A stretch of 64,000 bases of DNA from Malania oleifera (taxonomy: Eukaryota > Streptophyta > Magnoliopsida > Santalales > Ximeniaceae), in NCBI RefSeq assembly GCF_029873635.1, contig NC_080422.1, positions 9,951,764 to 10,015,763 on the forward strand, written 5' to 3'. Shown in pieces: positions 13,041 to 24,189 of this stretch. The translations under genes and the position numbers were made by a program. Each line of letters opens with the position of its first letter. Within the stretch, counting starts at the first letter, position 1. The notes under the pieces were generated by a model. The model was not told the DNA's origin and ran no database searches. It saw only the letters and a program-made list of their open reading frames with translations.

Positions 13041-14191
13041 CAAGGTGGAGATTGTTGTTTATGGTGTGGCTCTTATACTTGGAATTTCATAAACAAGGGA
13101 AGGAAGAAGAACATTGAGAGGCTACACAGCAAGGACTTGTCGACGAGTGCCCTAAGCTCGTTGACGAGTAGATACCGAGAGTTAGAATTTATTAGAATTG
13201 AAGACTCTTCGATGAGAGTATGGACACGTCAACGAGTGGTCTTCTTCGTGTCGTCGATGAATTCTTGTAGTCGTCGACAAATGTCACCTGGACCGTGAAG
13301 AGAAATTCAAAATTTGAATTTGGACGTTATGGTAGTTGGGTATTTGGAGGGAAACCTTCGGAAAACTTCTATTTATGTATTTCTGAATGTATTTTGTTTA
13401 TAGAGAATTTTGTAAGACTAGTGTATTATTGTTCTTCACATTATAGTGAATATTGAGTGGCATTTTCTTTATTCTTATGTGATAAATTGTTCTTTCTCAT
13501 CCATATTGGTTGTGTGTTGTTGATGCTTGGTAATTTGTTGCAAGTTTACATCTTCCGCTTTGTGTGTGTATATCTTATACTCAATTCAAATTACAACAGA
13601 TATCAACAGAAAGTTAAGATAAAATTCCACAACTTTCATGTTGAACACTTTTTAAGATAAGGAGTGTTTGATAGAGAAAAATGCACATCAATGCGGATGT
13701 AAAAAAAATAGAATTTGGAAAATCCTATTTTGGTGCTTTTCATTTAAAAAATAATTTAAACCTTTTTTAAATAACCTTTGACCTTATAAAAATATTTTCC
13801 AAGTATTTTAAAAGGTATCTAGGTCCAAGAAATTAATCTAAGAGTTTCATGTATTCCTATTGAAATCGCTTGAAGTACTTACATGAGACTTCTTAAGATT
13901 TATACGTTCGAACCATTTAAGTCTTCATGTTTTTCCATCTCTAGATTTTATCTTGACTTCCAACTTCAATTCACTTTAAGTTTCATCAAATCATCTTTGA
14001 ATCCATGCTTTAACAGTATAAGCTTTATGAGATCTTCTTTCTTTGGAGTATAAGCTTTCAATAATCCTTGTGTACACTTGACCTTGTATTCACATACTTG
14101 AGTCCTGAAATATCATCACTTAACCAATATATGTTAAGTTCCTTTAGTTTGTTATCATCAAAATAATATTCCAAGCCTTGTGAGACCAACA

Positions 14192-17170
14192 AGAGCAAGC
14201 AACCAGACAAACCAGTCAGACTCAGAAGAACATACAAGTTGAATTACCTAACTAGAGAAGAAGACCACAGGAGAGGAGAAAAGAAGGTAAAATCTGAAGC
14301 TCCCATTCCTGTTTCAATCAATTCATGTGATCCTTGTGTGTGAATTTGAGTGTAGGAGTTCCTCTTGGGTTGAAGGTTCATATTTGAACCTGGACTTCGG
14401 TTTGATAGAAATCAAACTAACCCCCAACTTGCCCAAACCTGAACCAGAATTCGAGTTCGAACCCATTTTGAAAGTCACCTGACCAAGACCCAAGTTTAAA
14501 AATACCCAAAGCCCAATTAGATTTTAAATCCCCTCGGGCCCTGTTTCAATTTTAAATCCCCAAGCCTATCTTAATTTTTAAACTCAAAGTCTTGTTTCAA
14601 TTGCAAAGCCTAAAGCCCAATTATATTTCAAAACCCCCTCAGGCCTTGTTTTGATTTTAAACCCCAAGCCCATTTGAAACTTTAACCCCCAAATCCCATT
14701 TTCAAATTATAAACCGACACACTTCCAAACCTTAAAACCCCAAGCCCATTTAACCCTAAAGCCAAAAGCCCAAATTGCCCACGTGTCTCAGCCCCACTCG
14801 AGTTTACCCGAGTCCCCCACTCATCGGGTTGACTCATGCGAGTCAACCCTCATTCACTTATTCGATTGGGACGAGGTCAACTCATCTTCAACCTACAAAC
14901 CATCCCTGAACCCTAATTCCCAAATCGGAACCCTAGTCGATTCGAGCACGAGATTCCATATGCGAAAATCATAGAACTTAGAAAACAGTATTGAACAGTA
15001 GGTACTCAAATCACACACAACATCAAACTACGCTTAAAATCACACAAAGGAAGAGAGAGAAAGGAATAAGAATACTTATCTGAGGGTCATCGAGAGCTAA
15101 TAGAGTCATTGTCTTCAAACTAGAGAGAGATGACCAAGGTCTTCAGCTGTAGGTTGTAGTGAACAGAAGGTTTTCTGTACTCAGGTTTGCACAAAGAATA
15201 TTCAGAGAGAGATAGCAGAGATCTCCTAAATAGGAGATTAAGGTTTCTTACTTGTTCGTTTGTAGGACAAAGGGGGCTGAGGATGGGGAAAATTCCAGAA
15301 TCCTAGGGTCTCATTCATAGAAATTCAGGGAGGAGGAAGAAGGAAGGGGAAGTTTAGGGTTTCTGAGTTGTTCGTGGGGAGGAAGAAAGAGACTTCGAGT
15401 GAGAAGTGGATTTGAGACCCTAGGGTTTCAGATCGTGAGAAAACTGAGAGAACTGAAAGAGAAGAGAGCAGAGAAAGGAGAGAGAACTGAGAGGTGAATT
15501 GTAGAATCTCAGAAACCCTAGGGTTTCTGAGTTTGGGGTCGCAGAAAAGAGAGGACGGGGCGTAGGAGAGAGAGCATAGAAGAGAGGAAGGCAAAAGAGA
15601 AATGAAAAATGAGAAGGAAAAAAAATTTGGGTCTAAATATTTTAAACCTCGGGGCCACAGGATTTCAGCACGTGACACGTTTTTGACCGTTTGATCAAAA
15701 GGCCACGTGGCTTTCAGCGTACCGCACGATGTGTGTTTCTTGTCCACGCCCCGAATGAGGCCACGTCATCAATCTATGCATGCTTCACCTCCACCTTTGG
15801 ATTGCCACTCCTCAGCAATGATCGTGATCCCCCGTGTCAGACGTCTTCTCAGAGGCCGCTTCCCCTATCCGATCAACAACACTTGGCATCCTTGTCTCCC
15901 ATATGCCTTGCTTTTATGCGGTTTCCTGAGAGCAGCCAGAACGTCCCTCATGTCAGCGGCCACGATGAAGTCATGTGGTCGATCTGGGCCATTTCCCAAG
16001 CCCCTTTCGCAATGTGACACATGGTCTTGAGTAGACCTTAAACTGGTTGACCCCCCATTCATTTGACCAGTTTTCCTTAGGCCGGTTTGGGTCTATGGAA
16101 TCGATCCTCGACCGATTCCTACTTGTTTTTTTGGTTTTTAATCATTTTAATGTTTTAAAAATTCACAAAAATCATAAAATTTTTAGAAATAATCACAAAA
16201 AAAATTCAGAAGAAATCTTCAAAAAAATAAAAAAATTAGTTTTGATTTGTTTTCTTACTCATTTTCATATTATGAACTTAATTTTAAATTCAGAAAAATG
16301 TTAAAAATCATAAAAATCAAGAAAAAATACCAAAAAAATTCACAAAAAATATTTTTGGAACCAAAAATTGTTTTTGCACTTAGAAAAATCACAACAAATT
16401 CAGGGAACTCATGAGAAAATTCTAAAAATATTTTTCGACTTGATTTTCATCATTTTCCTTTAATTGTCTTTTTGTTATTTCAAAATTTGGGGAAAAATAT
16501 ACAAATTTGTTATAAAAATTATAGAAAAATATGAAAATATTTTTAAGGTTGAAAATCATTTTGACACCCTTTTCATCCCGAATAGGATCCAAAACTTCCC
16601 GAAATAATATTTTCGTACTTAAAAAAGTTCTATGAGATTTCAAAATATCGGGAGTGTATTTTATAACATACGTTCTCGATTTTCAAATCTCAATGATTTT
16701 AAAAAGGAGGCATAAGCTTTTCGGAGTACGGTATGCCCCGATTTTAAGGGAATACTTATATAGTATTTATTTTGTACATTTCTTCACAATTTTTTAAAGG
16801 GAGTAATTTCAAAGGTTTATTAAAATCAATTTGTGGGATAATTTTCAATTAATTAGGTACCATTTGTAAAATGGACGAGTAGGGGGTGCTAATGTCTTCT
16901 CCTCGCGTAACCGAACTCTTGAACCGAACTCTGGTAACACAGACCCATTCTACCCTTAATTGGGTAGTAATTAAATGTTTTAACCACACTCCAAAAGGTT
17001 AGTGAGACCGATTCTACCCTTAATTGGGTAATAATTAAGTGGTCTAACCACACTCCAAAAGGTTAGTGACGACTTCATTATACCATGTTTTCTACGAAAA
17101 TATTTGTAAAACGCACCTTGTCCAGCTCGCCTCAGGAACGTCGCGCAGTGTGTGTGGAGGGGGGGGGGTG
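14192..17170 (+). mobile_element. Unclassified repeat ending in a Tat/Ogre-like LTR terminus
   Basis: The 3' end (16880-17085) has the order 'ggggtgctaatgtcttctcct', 'cgcgtaaccgaac', then 'aaaaggttagtgacgacttc'. I recognise this from Tat/Ogre/Retand LTR ends, which run into a tRNA-Arg-type site (TGGCGACTC). Upstream are repetitive 'aaagcccaatt.gattttaaa' blocks (14460-14780), a C-rich segment (15700-16070) and an A/T-rich segment (16120-16860). No gene is supported; the minus-strand frame at 15325-15747 is a Ser/Leu-rich artefact of pyrimidine-rich DNA. The 5' boundary is unknown, and 1722-2594 could be the other side of the same element. The lineage is tentative. Confidence 0.4.
16939..17070 (+). 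repeat. 66-bp tandem duplication near the Tat/Ogre-like LTR end
   Basis: The block containing 'attctacccttaattgggta' and 'ccacactccaaaaggtta' occurs twice, with the second copy 66 bp downstream and a few differences. Only the second copy continues into the primer-binding-like 'gtgacgacttc'. Confidence 0.8.
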
Positions 17171-17523
17171 TTGATAAATAAAATGTTTCGAAAGAAATAA
17201 AATGAAAATTAGACTAAAAGATGCAATAAAACCAAATTATAAATTCAAATTTATTTCATTAATTGTATTCTATTCTTATCTATTAAATTTGTAATTAATA
17301 TACTAATCAAGTTTTGATTGAAAGTACAGGTTCATGCATTAACTGGCTATTCTTTTTTCATTTTTTTATGAAAAATTTATAAAGCTTGGATGAGGCTTTG
17401 ATGGTTAGGTCCAGGAGTAAAATGAGTCGTGTGATGCATGCAGTGTCGTCATGAACAGTCTTGGTCGGCTGCTCTGCATTGTCTCAGTCGCTCCCACACG
17501 GGGAATTTTATATATATATATAG
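17171..17523. other. AT-rich spacer, no gene seen
   Basis: It follows a run of ten G residues (17159-17168). It contains a (TA)n stretch near 17510. Nothing coding is recognisable. Confidence 0.5.
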
Positions 17524-17535
17524 GGAACATTCTTT

Positions 17536-17759
17536 TTATGAATTTGGCCGGGTGTCCACAATCGTCAACGACGTCCGTTTTACGGTTCACCGCACCGATC
17601 ATGACTAATCCCATGTCCTGTAGCGGTGGCCCCACACACACCACAGAGGGGTAAATTCAGGAGCCTGCCGCAAGGATCGAACCCGGGAGGCATTTCTGCT
17701 AACCGTCAAGCGGCACTTCCGAAATTCGCCCTTGCCAACTGAGCTACATCCTGGGGGCA
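17536..17759 (-). mobile_element. tRNA-derived SINE, copy 1
   Basis: On the minus strand the 5' part carries a pol III A-box-like 'TAGCTCAGTTGGCAAGGG' (17729-17746) and a B box 'GGTTCGATCC' (17674-17683), as in tRNA-derived SINEs. A non-tRNA body follows, ending in 'gtggacacccggcc'. A 12-bp direct repeat (ggaacattcttt) flanks it at 17524-17535 and 17760-17771, consistent with target-primed insertion. Length is 224 bp. A true tRNA gene is excluded because no acceptor stem pairing or length fits and the element is duplicated at 18162. Confidence 0.85.
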
Positions 17760-17771
17760 GGAACATTCTTT

Positions 17772-17917
17772 ATATAATATTTCGTATAAAACAAAATTTT
17801 CAAACGTACACATTTGTTAGATGAAAAGGGTTTTGAATATGCTTTAATTAATGGATGTCTTCTAATGGATCCAAGTTATAACTTTTAAAAGAGTTATATG
17901 TTATATGGAACTTGAAA

Positions 17918-17957
<40 letters not shown>

Positions 17958-18146
17958 GCATGTATATATAAAGAAAATCACTTTTTATGTTTATTTATTA
18001 AGAAAAGTAAAAAATAAATAAAATATATAACAAATTAATAATTAAAAATTTATTTTGGAAATCATCAATAATTTTTTAATATTTCATTATATTTGGACAA
18101 ATTTTTATTTTTAACTGATGTAGAGAGAAAATACCATCGAAAATAT
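17772..18146. other. AT-rich spacer with (TA)n microsatellite
   Basis: A TA dinucleotide run lies at about 17925-17951. No gene or element is recognised. Confidence 0.6.
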
Positions 18147-18161
18147 ATTATTTTTTGTTTT

Positions 18162-18389
18162 TTTTTTTTAATATCGCCGGGTGTCCACAACCGTCAACGC
18201 ACGTCCATTTTACGGTCCACACGCACCGGTCGTGACTAGTCCCACGCCCCGTGGATCCGGCCCCACATCACCACGAGGAGGGTAAACCAGGAGCTCAGGG
18301 GAGGAATCGAACCCGAGTGGCGCAAAGGCTGACCTCGTGAGAGGCACACCCGATTATTCGCTCGACCACCTGAGCTACGACTTGGGGGC
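18162..18389 (-). mobile_element. tRNA-derived SINE, copy 2
   Basis: Same family and orientation as the 17536 copy: B box near 18303-18313, A box near 18364-18379, and the shared 3' body 'gccgggtgtccacaa' on the plus strand. It is flanked by a roughly 15-bp repeat (attattttttgtttt) at 18147-18161 and 18390-18404. The two copies differ at many positions in the middle, so they are separate insertions and not a recent duplication. Confidence 0.83.
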
Positions 18390-18404
18390 ATTATTTTTTG
18401 TTTT

Positions 18405-19147
18405 CTTTTCCTTGATTCAAATGGGGCATCAAAAAATTTTTATTGGAAAAAAGAAAAAAAGAAGAAAAATCATTTTAATTCTATTCAATCACTATGTTAA
18501 ATACTATTAAAAATGAAATTTATAATTCTAATACAATTAAAAATTAAGAAAAACCAAAAGTTTATAATGTGTAAAATTAAATTTCCGTCCACTAATTTGA
18601 TTTATTTTATATTTTATTTTTTCAATTTTCTTGATATCTAAACTTTGAAAAATATATTATTTTGAATTTTATTTTCCTTTACATATTATTTGCAACTTCC
18701 AAACCAAGTTAAAGGTTTGAAGTTTAAATTAGAGTGAAAAAACAATAAGGTTACATTTAGGAAATATGAATTTTAATTTATGCCTTAGATTGAAGTAGTG
18801 TATATTTTTATATGAAAGTCAATATAGTTTTAAATTATATATTTTTTTAATTTGAATATATATGAGTACAAATAAAAATTTGAGCATGAACTAAAAAAAT
18901 AATTAGGATCTGCTTATTAGTGAAAAATAATTTTATTTTTTTATTTTAATTTTTCAAAAAATTACAAAAAAATTAGCCGATCTTTCATTTTTATAATATT
19001 TGCATTAAAAAAACAAAAAATAAATAATTTTAACTTTATTTGCATGTAAAATAGTTTTATTTTTTATTTCTAATTTTTCAAATAATCATAAAAATATTAC
19101 CTTATTTTTAAATTTTTAAAATTTATATAAAAAAAAGAAAAAAATCT
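18405..19147. other. AT-rich spacer, no gene seen
   Basis: Very A/T-rich sequence with homopolymer runs. No open frame or known element is recognisable. Confidence 0.6.
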
Positions 19148-21055
19148 TGTTGGCTTTTTGAGTCCGATCCCTGTTTTGATACTGACAAACCACCAGTATC
19201 TTATGTATACATTTAGTGTGTGAATACGTTTTCATTTCAGCACGAACATAAGATACCTCACACACTACCGGCGAATTCCACGGAAAATGAAAAGCAAAAG
19301 AAGAAGATATTTTTTTTATTTTAGTTCTAATGCATTTAATTTTCATATCTCTGGTCTGTAATAATGTATGCATCTGCATGATATGGATAAAATACTCAGA
19401 ATGACCATAGACAGACCCTAAGAACCGACACGCTTTACAGAAAATCTTTTTCTAAAGGACTAAAATCATACAAAATGTTTATAAATAATTTAGGGTCAAA
19501 TTTGGGGTGAAAATAGATTTCGGTCGACCGACGTTGGTTTTTTTGGCTTAATTTAAAAGCCCGATTGATCAAATTCTTGGCAGTATAAATGTCTCGGTCG
19601 ACCAAACCGGTCAGAAGTCAACATGTTGACTTCCCTCGGTCGACCGTTCTGTTTTGAACGCACCATCCTCGGTCGACCGAACTATTAACATTTGACACCC
19701 CAACTTCTTGGTCGACCAAACCTTATAGTTCAAATTGGCCACGGTCAATCAAATCTTAGCCATGGTCGACCGAACCTACGATGGATTCAAAATTGCCTTG
19801 AGACGGTCGACCAATTTCATAATTCAAAATTGACACAGTCGACTGAACTTAGTAATATGGTCGACCGAACCTTGAATATGGTCGACCGAACATCTCAAGT
19901 TGGCAAAATTTTTACAGCGGGTAAACGAGATTAATTTTAATTAAACATCATTAATTTTTTTTCTAAAATGACCTCTATATCCCCAACGGTTATATTTTCT
20001 TGAAACTCTATATATACCCATTAATTTGCTTAGATTAGTAACTTTGATTAGCACTAAAATTCTCTCAAATTATTCCTTAATCAAAGTTCCCCTAAACAAC
20101 CTTTTTATTGAAAAATCATTTTGGGGTCAATTTTTATACTCTCTACACTCTCTTCATTTTTTTCTTGAAAATCATTGTTACAAGAGAGTATTTTTATTTG
20201 AGCATTTATTTCATTTAAGAGTTTTATTCTCTCTTGCTTGCATGTTTGAGAAATATTTTTGAGAGTAAAGTTTTGAGATTTCTTCACATATTTCTATGGT
20301 AAATATTTTATTGGAGAAATATATCCTTACTTTGATTTGCACATAAAGTTTTAAATGTTTGTATTTTGTTTTGTGTGTGCAAAGCTTTTGAAAGTAAAAC
20401 CCTAGGCTCTTATTTTTTTTTATTGCAAATATTTTTGGAAAAATATTTGATTTAGAGTTTAAAATTTTGAGGTTCTCATCATACATATTATATTTAAAGA
20501 TTAAAAAATTATTTTGAAAGTACCTTTTTTCTACTGAGTAAAATTTCATATCATGAGTGCATGTATTTTGAGTTTTAATGTGTACATCTCTACTTGTATT
20601 TCAGAAACATGTTTTATGTACAAAAAATGTTTTATTGTATCGGTTGGGTTTAACCCAGAATTGAACTAGGGAATCTTAGTCTCGTAAGTGAGTTTGCTTC
20701 GGTTCGGTCCAAAAATTGAACTGGAGAGTCTCAACTCTGTAAGTGTAAAAGTTTGACTCAGTCTTGTAATTGAGTTGAGGTTTACCTCATCCCGTAAGGA
20801 GAGGTTGTAACAGCTTCTGTTCCGTCCGTTTAAGTGAACAGTTTTAGTGGAATCCTTTGGGGGTATGCCCAAGGTGGGGACGTAGGCTAATTTGACTGAA
20901 CCTCGATAACAAATATCGTATATCTTTCTCTCCTTATCATATAATTATTTGCATGCACACCTCTATTTAAATTAAATATGTTCCACGTGTATGTTTGCAT
21001 TTATCGTTTTATTAATTTACATATACACGTGAAAATGATATATGATATGTGACGA
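19148..21055 (+). mobile_element. SIRE-like LTR fragment, 3' end missing
   Basis: It starts TGTTGGCTTTTTGAGTCC, the SIRE-type start with 'TTTTGATACTGACAAAC'. It matches the minus-strand LTR at 61712-63282 from the palindrome array through 'cccaaggtggggacgtaggc' to 'gatatgatatgtg'. The match stops near 21055, about 60 bp before the expected LTR end. The TATA box (CTATATATACCC) is near 20008-20019. The ORFs in it are not protein genes. Confidence 0.75.
19523..19895 (+). promoter_or_regulatory. GGTCGACCGA palindrome array upstream of a TATA box
   Basis: More than ten variants of TCGGTCGACCGA occur in about 370 bp, at irregular spacing of roughly 15-40 bp. The TATA box follows about 110 bp after the last site. 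Confidence 0.75.
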
Positions 21056-22610
21056 ATCGACGTAAATGTTGGTCATGAGATTAAGATCTTGGAATTTAAT
21101 ATACATAAATTATATATAGAGTTCTTTTTAAATTCATATAAATTCAAATTCAAACCCTAAAGTTCATAATTTCATGTATTACGATTGCATAAATTTTAGA
21201 AAATTAAAAAATAAGTTGGTTTCTTATTATTTCAAAATTCAAAAATTAAGCAGATTTTTATTTTTTAACTTTTTAAATACGAATATGAAAAAATTTTAAA
21301 AAAAATAAGTTAATTTTTTATCATAAACTTTTGATAAACATTTTTTCTATTTTTTTGGAACAACCTATTTAGTTTTAGTACCCATTGGCTGCCTACCACT
21401 GTCAATGGCTCATTGGATACAGAGCGGCTCGCTGCTCTGGACAACCGGGTTTGTGCCACGTGTCTGATCTGCCAATCTTGAATCTTCCAGAGTTCATAGT
21501 GATCATTAATTAATTAATTAATTAATTAAAAGCAGGTGGGAAAACGTGGACGGTCTAGATTAATCTATCTCCCTGTTATCATATCATCAACACGTGTTTG
21601 AACCAGACGTGGCTCATTGAGAAGCCTATGCAACATTTTAGTATCATTCTCAAATAAAATAAACCAAAAACCGATTCAGACTAATACCCACTTTTGTTGT
21701 TTCTGTTTGAACCAAAAGACGATTAAATATATTATTAAAATAATGAATTATAAAATATATAGTAGATCATAGAAGTAATTATAATAAATTTAATAATAAT
21801 AATTTAGTTATTATGTTTTTAAACTGGCTTTTAGTGATCCAATAGCAATTTTACAATACATATAAATTGAAAAATGACAAAAAAAAATATTTTTTTGAAT
21901 GACATTTTCCATTATATTTTTTAAAAATTGTATGAACATTTTATTTTAATTATATCATAAATTCGCATAATCACATTACTTTAATTTAATTTAAATATTT
22001 TCAAAGTAGTGCAAAAAAAATCGATTCATGATTTTAAAATATTATAGCAACAAGTTACCACAATAATTAAAACCATTTTAATGAAATGAATGTTGTCCAA
22101 TTGATACTTAAAAACTTGATCACGACTCAAACATATACTTCAATTGATCCAATTAGCATGAAAATTACTTCTACCATATATGCATGTACACGTGGCAATA
22201 ATTGAGCTGGCTACAAGGTCAGTATGTAACCCTACTGTCGTCGCACGAAGGCCAGTTAAACAAGCTAGCCTGTATTAATTAATTAAATAAAATATGTCTG
22301 CTAATTAATTAATTAATTAATTAAAATTTATATTACTATAATTAATTAACTAAATTAAGAAAGAAACATGATATTCCGCAAGGAAAGCAACATGTAAACT
22401 ATAAATGCAACAGTCCAAACAGTGCATGCATGCATGGACATCTCGAGTTGGGGAAAGGAAAGTGTAATACGCAACCCAGCCGGACGGGCAACACATCCAC
22501 ATACTTCATTCTAAATAAAATAAATAAGTTATTGATTTTTTTTTTTACTTTGAAAATGTATATTTTTATAATCCGAACACTCCGGCCACTATCTCGTTAC
22601 TTTGAACACT
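21056..22610. other. AT-rich spacer, no gene seen
   Basis: It contains (ATTA)n tracts near 21505-21530 and 22295-22325. No coding region or structured RNA is recognised. Confidence 0.55.
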
Positions 22611-22613
22611 ATG

Positions 22614-22740
22614 GTATGACACTAAATTCGGGAGAGTGAAAGTCGTGTGCTCATTAACACACCCCTAATAATTCACCTACATAATGTCTAAAGACAGAAT
22701 CGAACTCGTGATCTTGGGGTCACTAAAGTTATAAGTCGTT
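22614..22740 (-). repeat. Short interspersed repeat, SINE-like, copy A
   Basis: The block with 'cacccctaataattcacc', 'ataatg' and 'gaatcgaactcgtgatctt' recurs at 57393-57523. On the minus strand 'GAGTTCGATTC' resembles a pol III B box, which suggests a tRNA-derived SINE. Ends and target duplication were not resolved. Confidence 0.5.
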
Positions 22741-23129
22741 CTTATTTTGAAAATATTAGGAATTGGGGATTGATGAATGAGTTATATATATATATATGGA
22801 TGAACACTAACTCAATTAATCCAAAAGCTTAAGTTTATCCTATTGGATCACGTATACAAGCATCTATCTTCTACTCTATTTTTTTAATGTACTACAAACT
22901 TACAAGCAAATTCTCTCAAGAGTAACATTAACCTAGATAAATTTTTTGAACCTTTTAGGCAACACTGAGCTGTATGTGTAGGGGGCATAACAAATTAACC
23001 AACTCATAATTCTATGTTTGTAAATAAAGAATTGACATTCGTGCAAAATTGAAGTTAAAATTAATCTCTTATTACAAGAAAGTCTTCCTATCTGTTTATG
23101 TTCACTCGAGTCAACCGTAGAGGACAATA
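22741..23129. other. AT-rich spacer up to a truncation junction, no gene seen
   Basis: It has a short (TA)n run near 22786-22797. At about 23130 it passes abruptly into Gypsy LTR sequence. Confidence 0.5.
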
Positions 23130-23915
23130 AATAAGGCAATTCATTTTTCATTAAATTCATAAAAAATATGGTTTAATATATATTTTTCCCTTTATTTGAC
23201 TTATGAATTACGCCGGCAAGATCCCCAAACCGATACCCATGGTGTTCACTTGGACTCTGAATCAAAACACTAGTTTAGTTAGATATACCCTAAATAACTC
23301 ATTATTTCAGCAGTTTATCAACTTATAAATCTCAAATAAGCATTTAAAACCCCAAAAACTAAGAATCCTAACCCTTACCTCAACTTGGGACTATTCTCGA
23401 ATAGCTTAGTTTAGAAATCTGCTCCACTAGATGTGTAGAGAATCCTCCCTTGAACACTGTAGCAGCTTCCGTTCAGTGATTTGGGCTGAATCCGGGCCAG
23501 ATTTGAAGAGAGAAGGCAGACCAGGCGATTTTTAAAGAGAGAAAATGAAGATTTTCTGAATTCTTCGCGTGGAAGCAGCCTTGGATCCTTTTATAAACAT
23601 TGCTACAACGTGGATTTGTTGACGAGAAGAAAGAGTTCGTTGATGAACCACTGAAGAGACTTTGTCGACAAGAAGATACATTCATCAATGAAATTCAGAG
23701 TATGAAATTACACTCTCGGGATTTCTTCGTCGACGAGGGACTGGAGTTCGTCCGCGATCTTTAGAAGGGCACTCGTCGACAAAGACAGAACATTCGTCGA
23801 CAAGGCCTGCTGTTCCTTCCTCTAAAATCTATCCTTTTTCTTTATTATCCGTTAATCTATTTCATTTATTATACTTCCTAATTATTTTAATAATTTTAAT
23901 TTCTGGGTGATTTCA
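23130..23915 (-). repeat. 3' LTR of the gag-only Gypsy, 5' part only
   Basis: Co-linear with 36755-37529. Similarity ends sharply at about 23130, so roughly 1.6 kb of this LTR is missing. The palindrome array is at 23605-23806, with the minus-strand TATA box (TTTATAAAAGG) at 23587-23597. Confidence 0.8.
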
Positions 23916-24189
23916 TTCTCCCTTCCTTAAGAAATTTCGTCCTCGAAATTTTACTAACTAATCATCCTTTCACATTACTTGAATTCATTAGCTAACTATA
24001 ACTATAAGAACTCAGCATACATATCATAATATAAACCATTCAATCATTCTTCATTAAATTAAATCATTATTATCTTAAATATAATCTCATACCTGCTTCT
24101 CTGATGGCATCCTCCTCAGCTTGAAGTGTATACACTCGAACTGGAGCACCTCTTCCTAACGATACCTACTATTTTCCCCGATCCCGATT

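Larger units (their letters stand above)
9653..13598 (+). mobile_element. Complete but internally deleted Copia (Tork-like) retrotransposon, nested
   Basis: The 5' LTR is 9653-10202 (550 bp) and the 3' LTR is 13053-13598 (546 bp). Both start TGTTGTTTATGG and end TTACAACA. A perfect 5-bp target duplication, gatat, lies at 9648-9652 and 13599-13603. A degenerate primer-binding site follows the 5' LTR and a purine tract (13041-13052, caaggtggagat) precedes the 3' LTR. Total length is 3946 bp, against about 5 kb for a full relative such as the 25397-35394 element after its inserts are removed. LTRs differ by roughly a tenth of positions by eye, mostly transitions. Confidence 0.93.
2595..14191 (-). 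mobile_element. SIRE-like Copia LTR retrotransposon, gag only, with a nested Copia
   Basis: On the minus strand this element has a 5' LTR (7906-14191, split by another element), a primer-binding site at 7891-7905, a decayed gag (5926-7847), a purine tract (4941-4956) and a 3' LTR (2595-4940). LTRs start with TGTTGGTC and end near 'acaccttacttttca'. LTR lengths agree: about 2346 bp and, after removing the nested insert, about 2335 bp. No protease, integrase or reverse transcriptase remnant lies between gag and the purine tract. I could not find a clean 5-bp target duplication: the flanks are aaagt on the left and agagc on the right. The SIRE assignment rests on the gag type and LTR start. Confidence 0.85.
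7906..14191 (-). repeat. 5' LTR of the SIRE-like element, interrupted by a Copia at 9653-13598
   Basis: The two LTR parts are 7906-9652 and 13604-14191 (13599-13603 repeats the target site). They match 2595-4940 in order. The TATA box is near 9311-9323 (minus) and the reiterated 'cagtcgcctgaac' motifs are at 9450-9580. The LTR start (TGTTGGTC on the minus strand) is at 14191. Confidence 0.88.

Noticed and set aside
15400..15540. Telomere-like repeat (ccctagggtttc)
   Set aside because: Only two isolated 'ccctagggtttc' units occur, not a tandem (TTTAGGG)n array.
15325..15747. A 140-residue minus-strand protein gene
   Set aside because: Ser/Leu/Phe-rich translation of a pyrimidine-rich stretch, no domain, inside repetitive DNA; the overlapping frames are equally meaningless.
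17674..17746. A tRNA gene on the minus strand
   Set aside because: A and B boxes are present but the cloverleaf stems and length do not fit. The unit has a SINE body and target duplications, and a second copy exists at 18162.
19116..20872. Host genes at 19.1-20.9 kb
   Set aside because: All frames fall within a SIRE-like LTR fragment that is repeated in reverse at 61712-63282.
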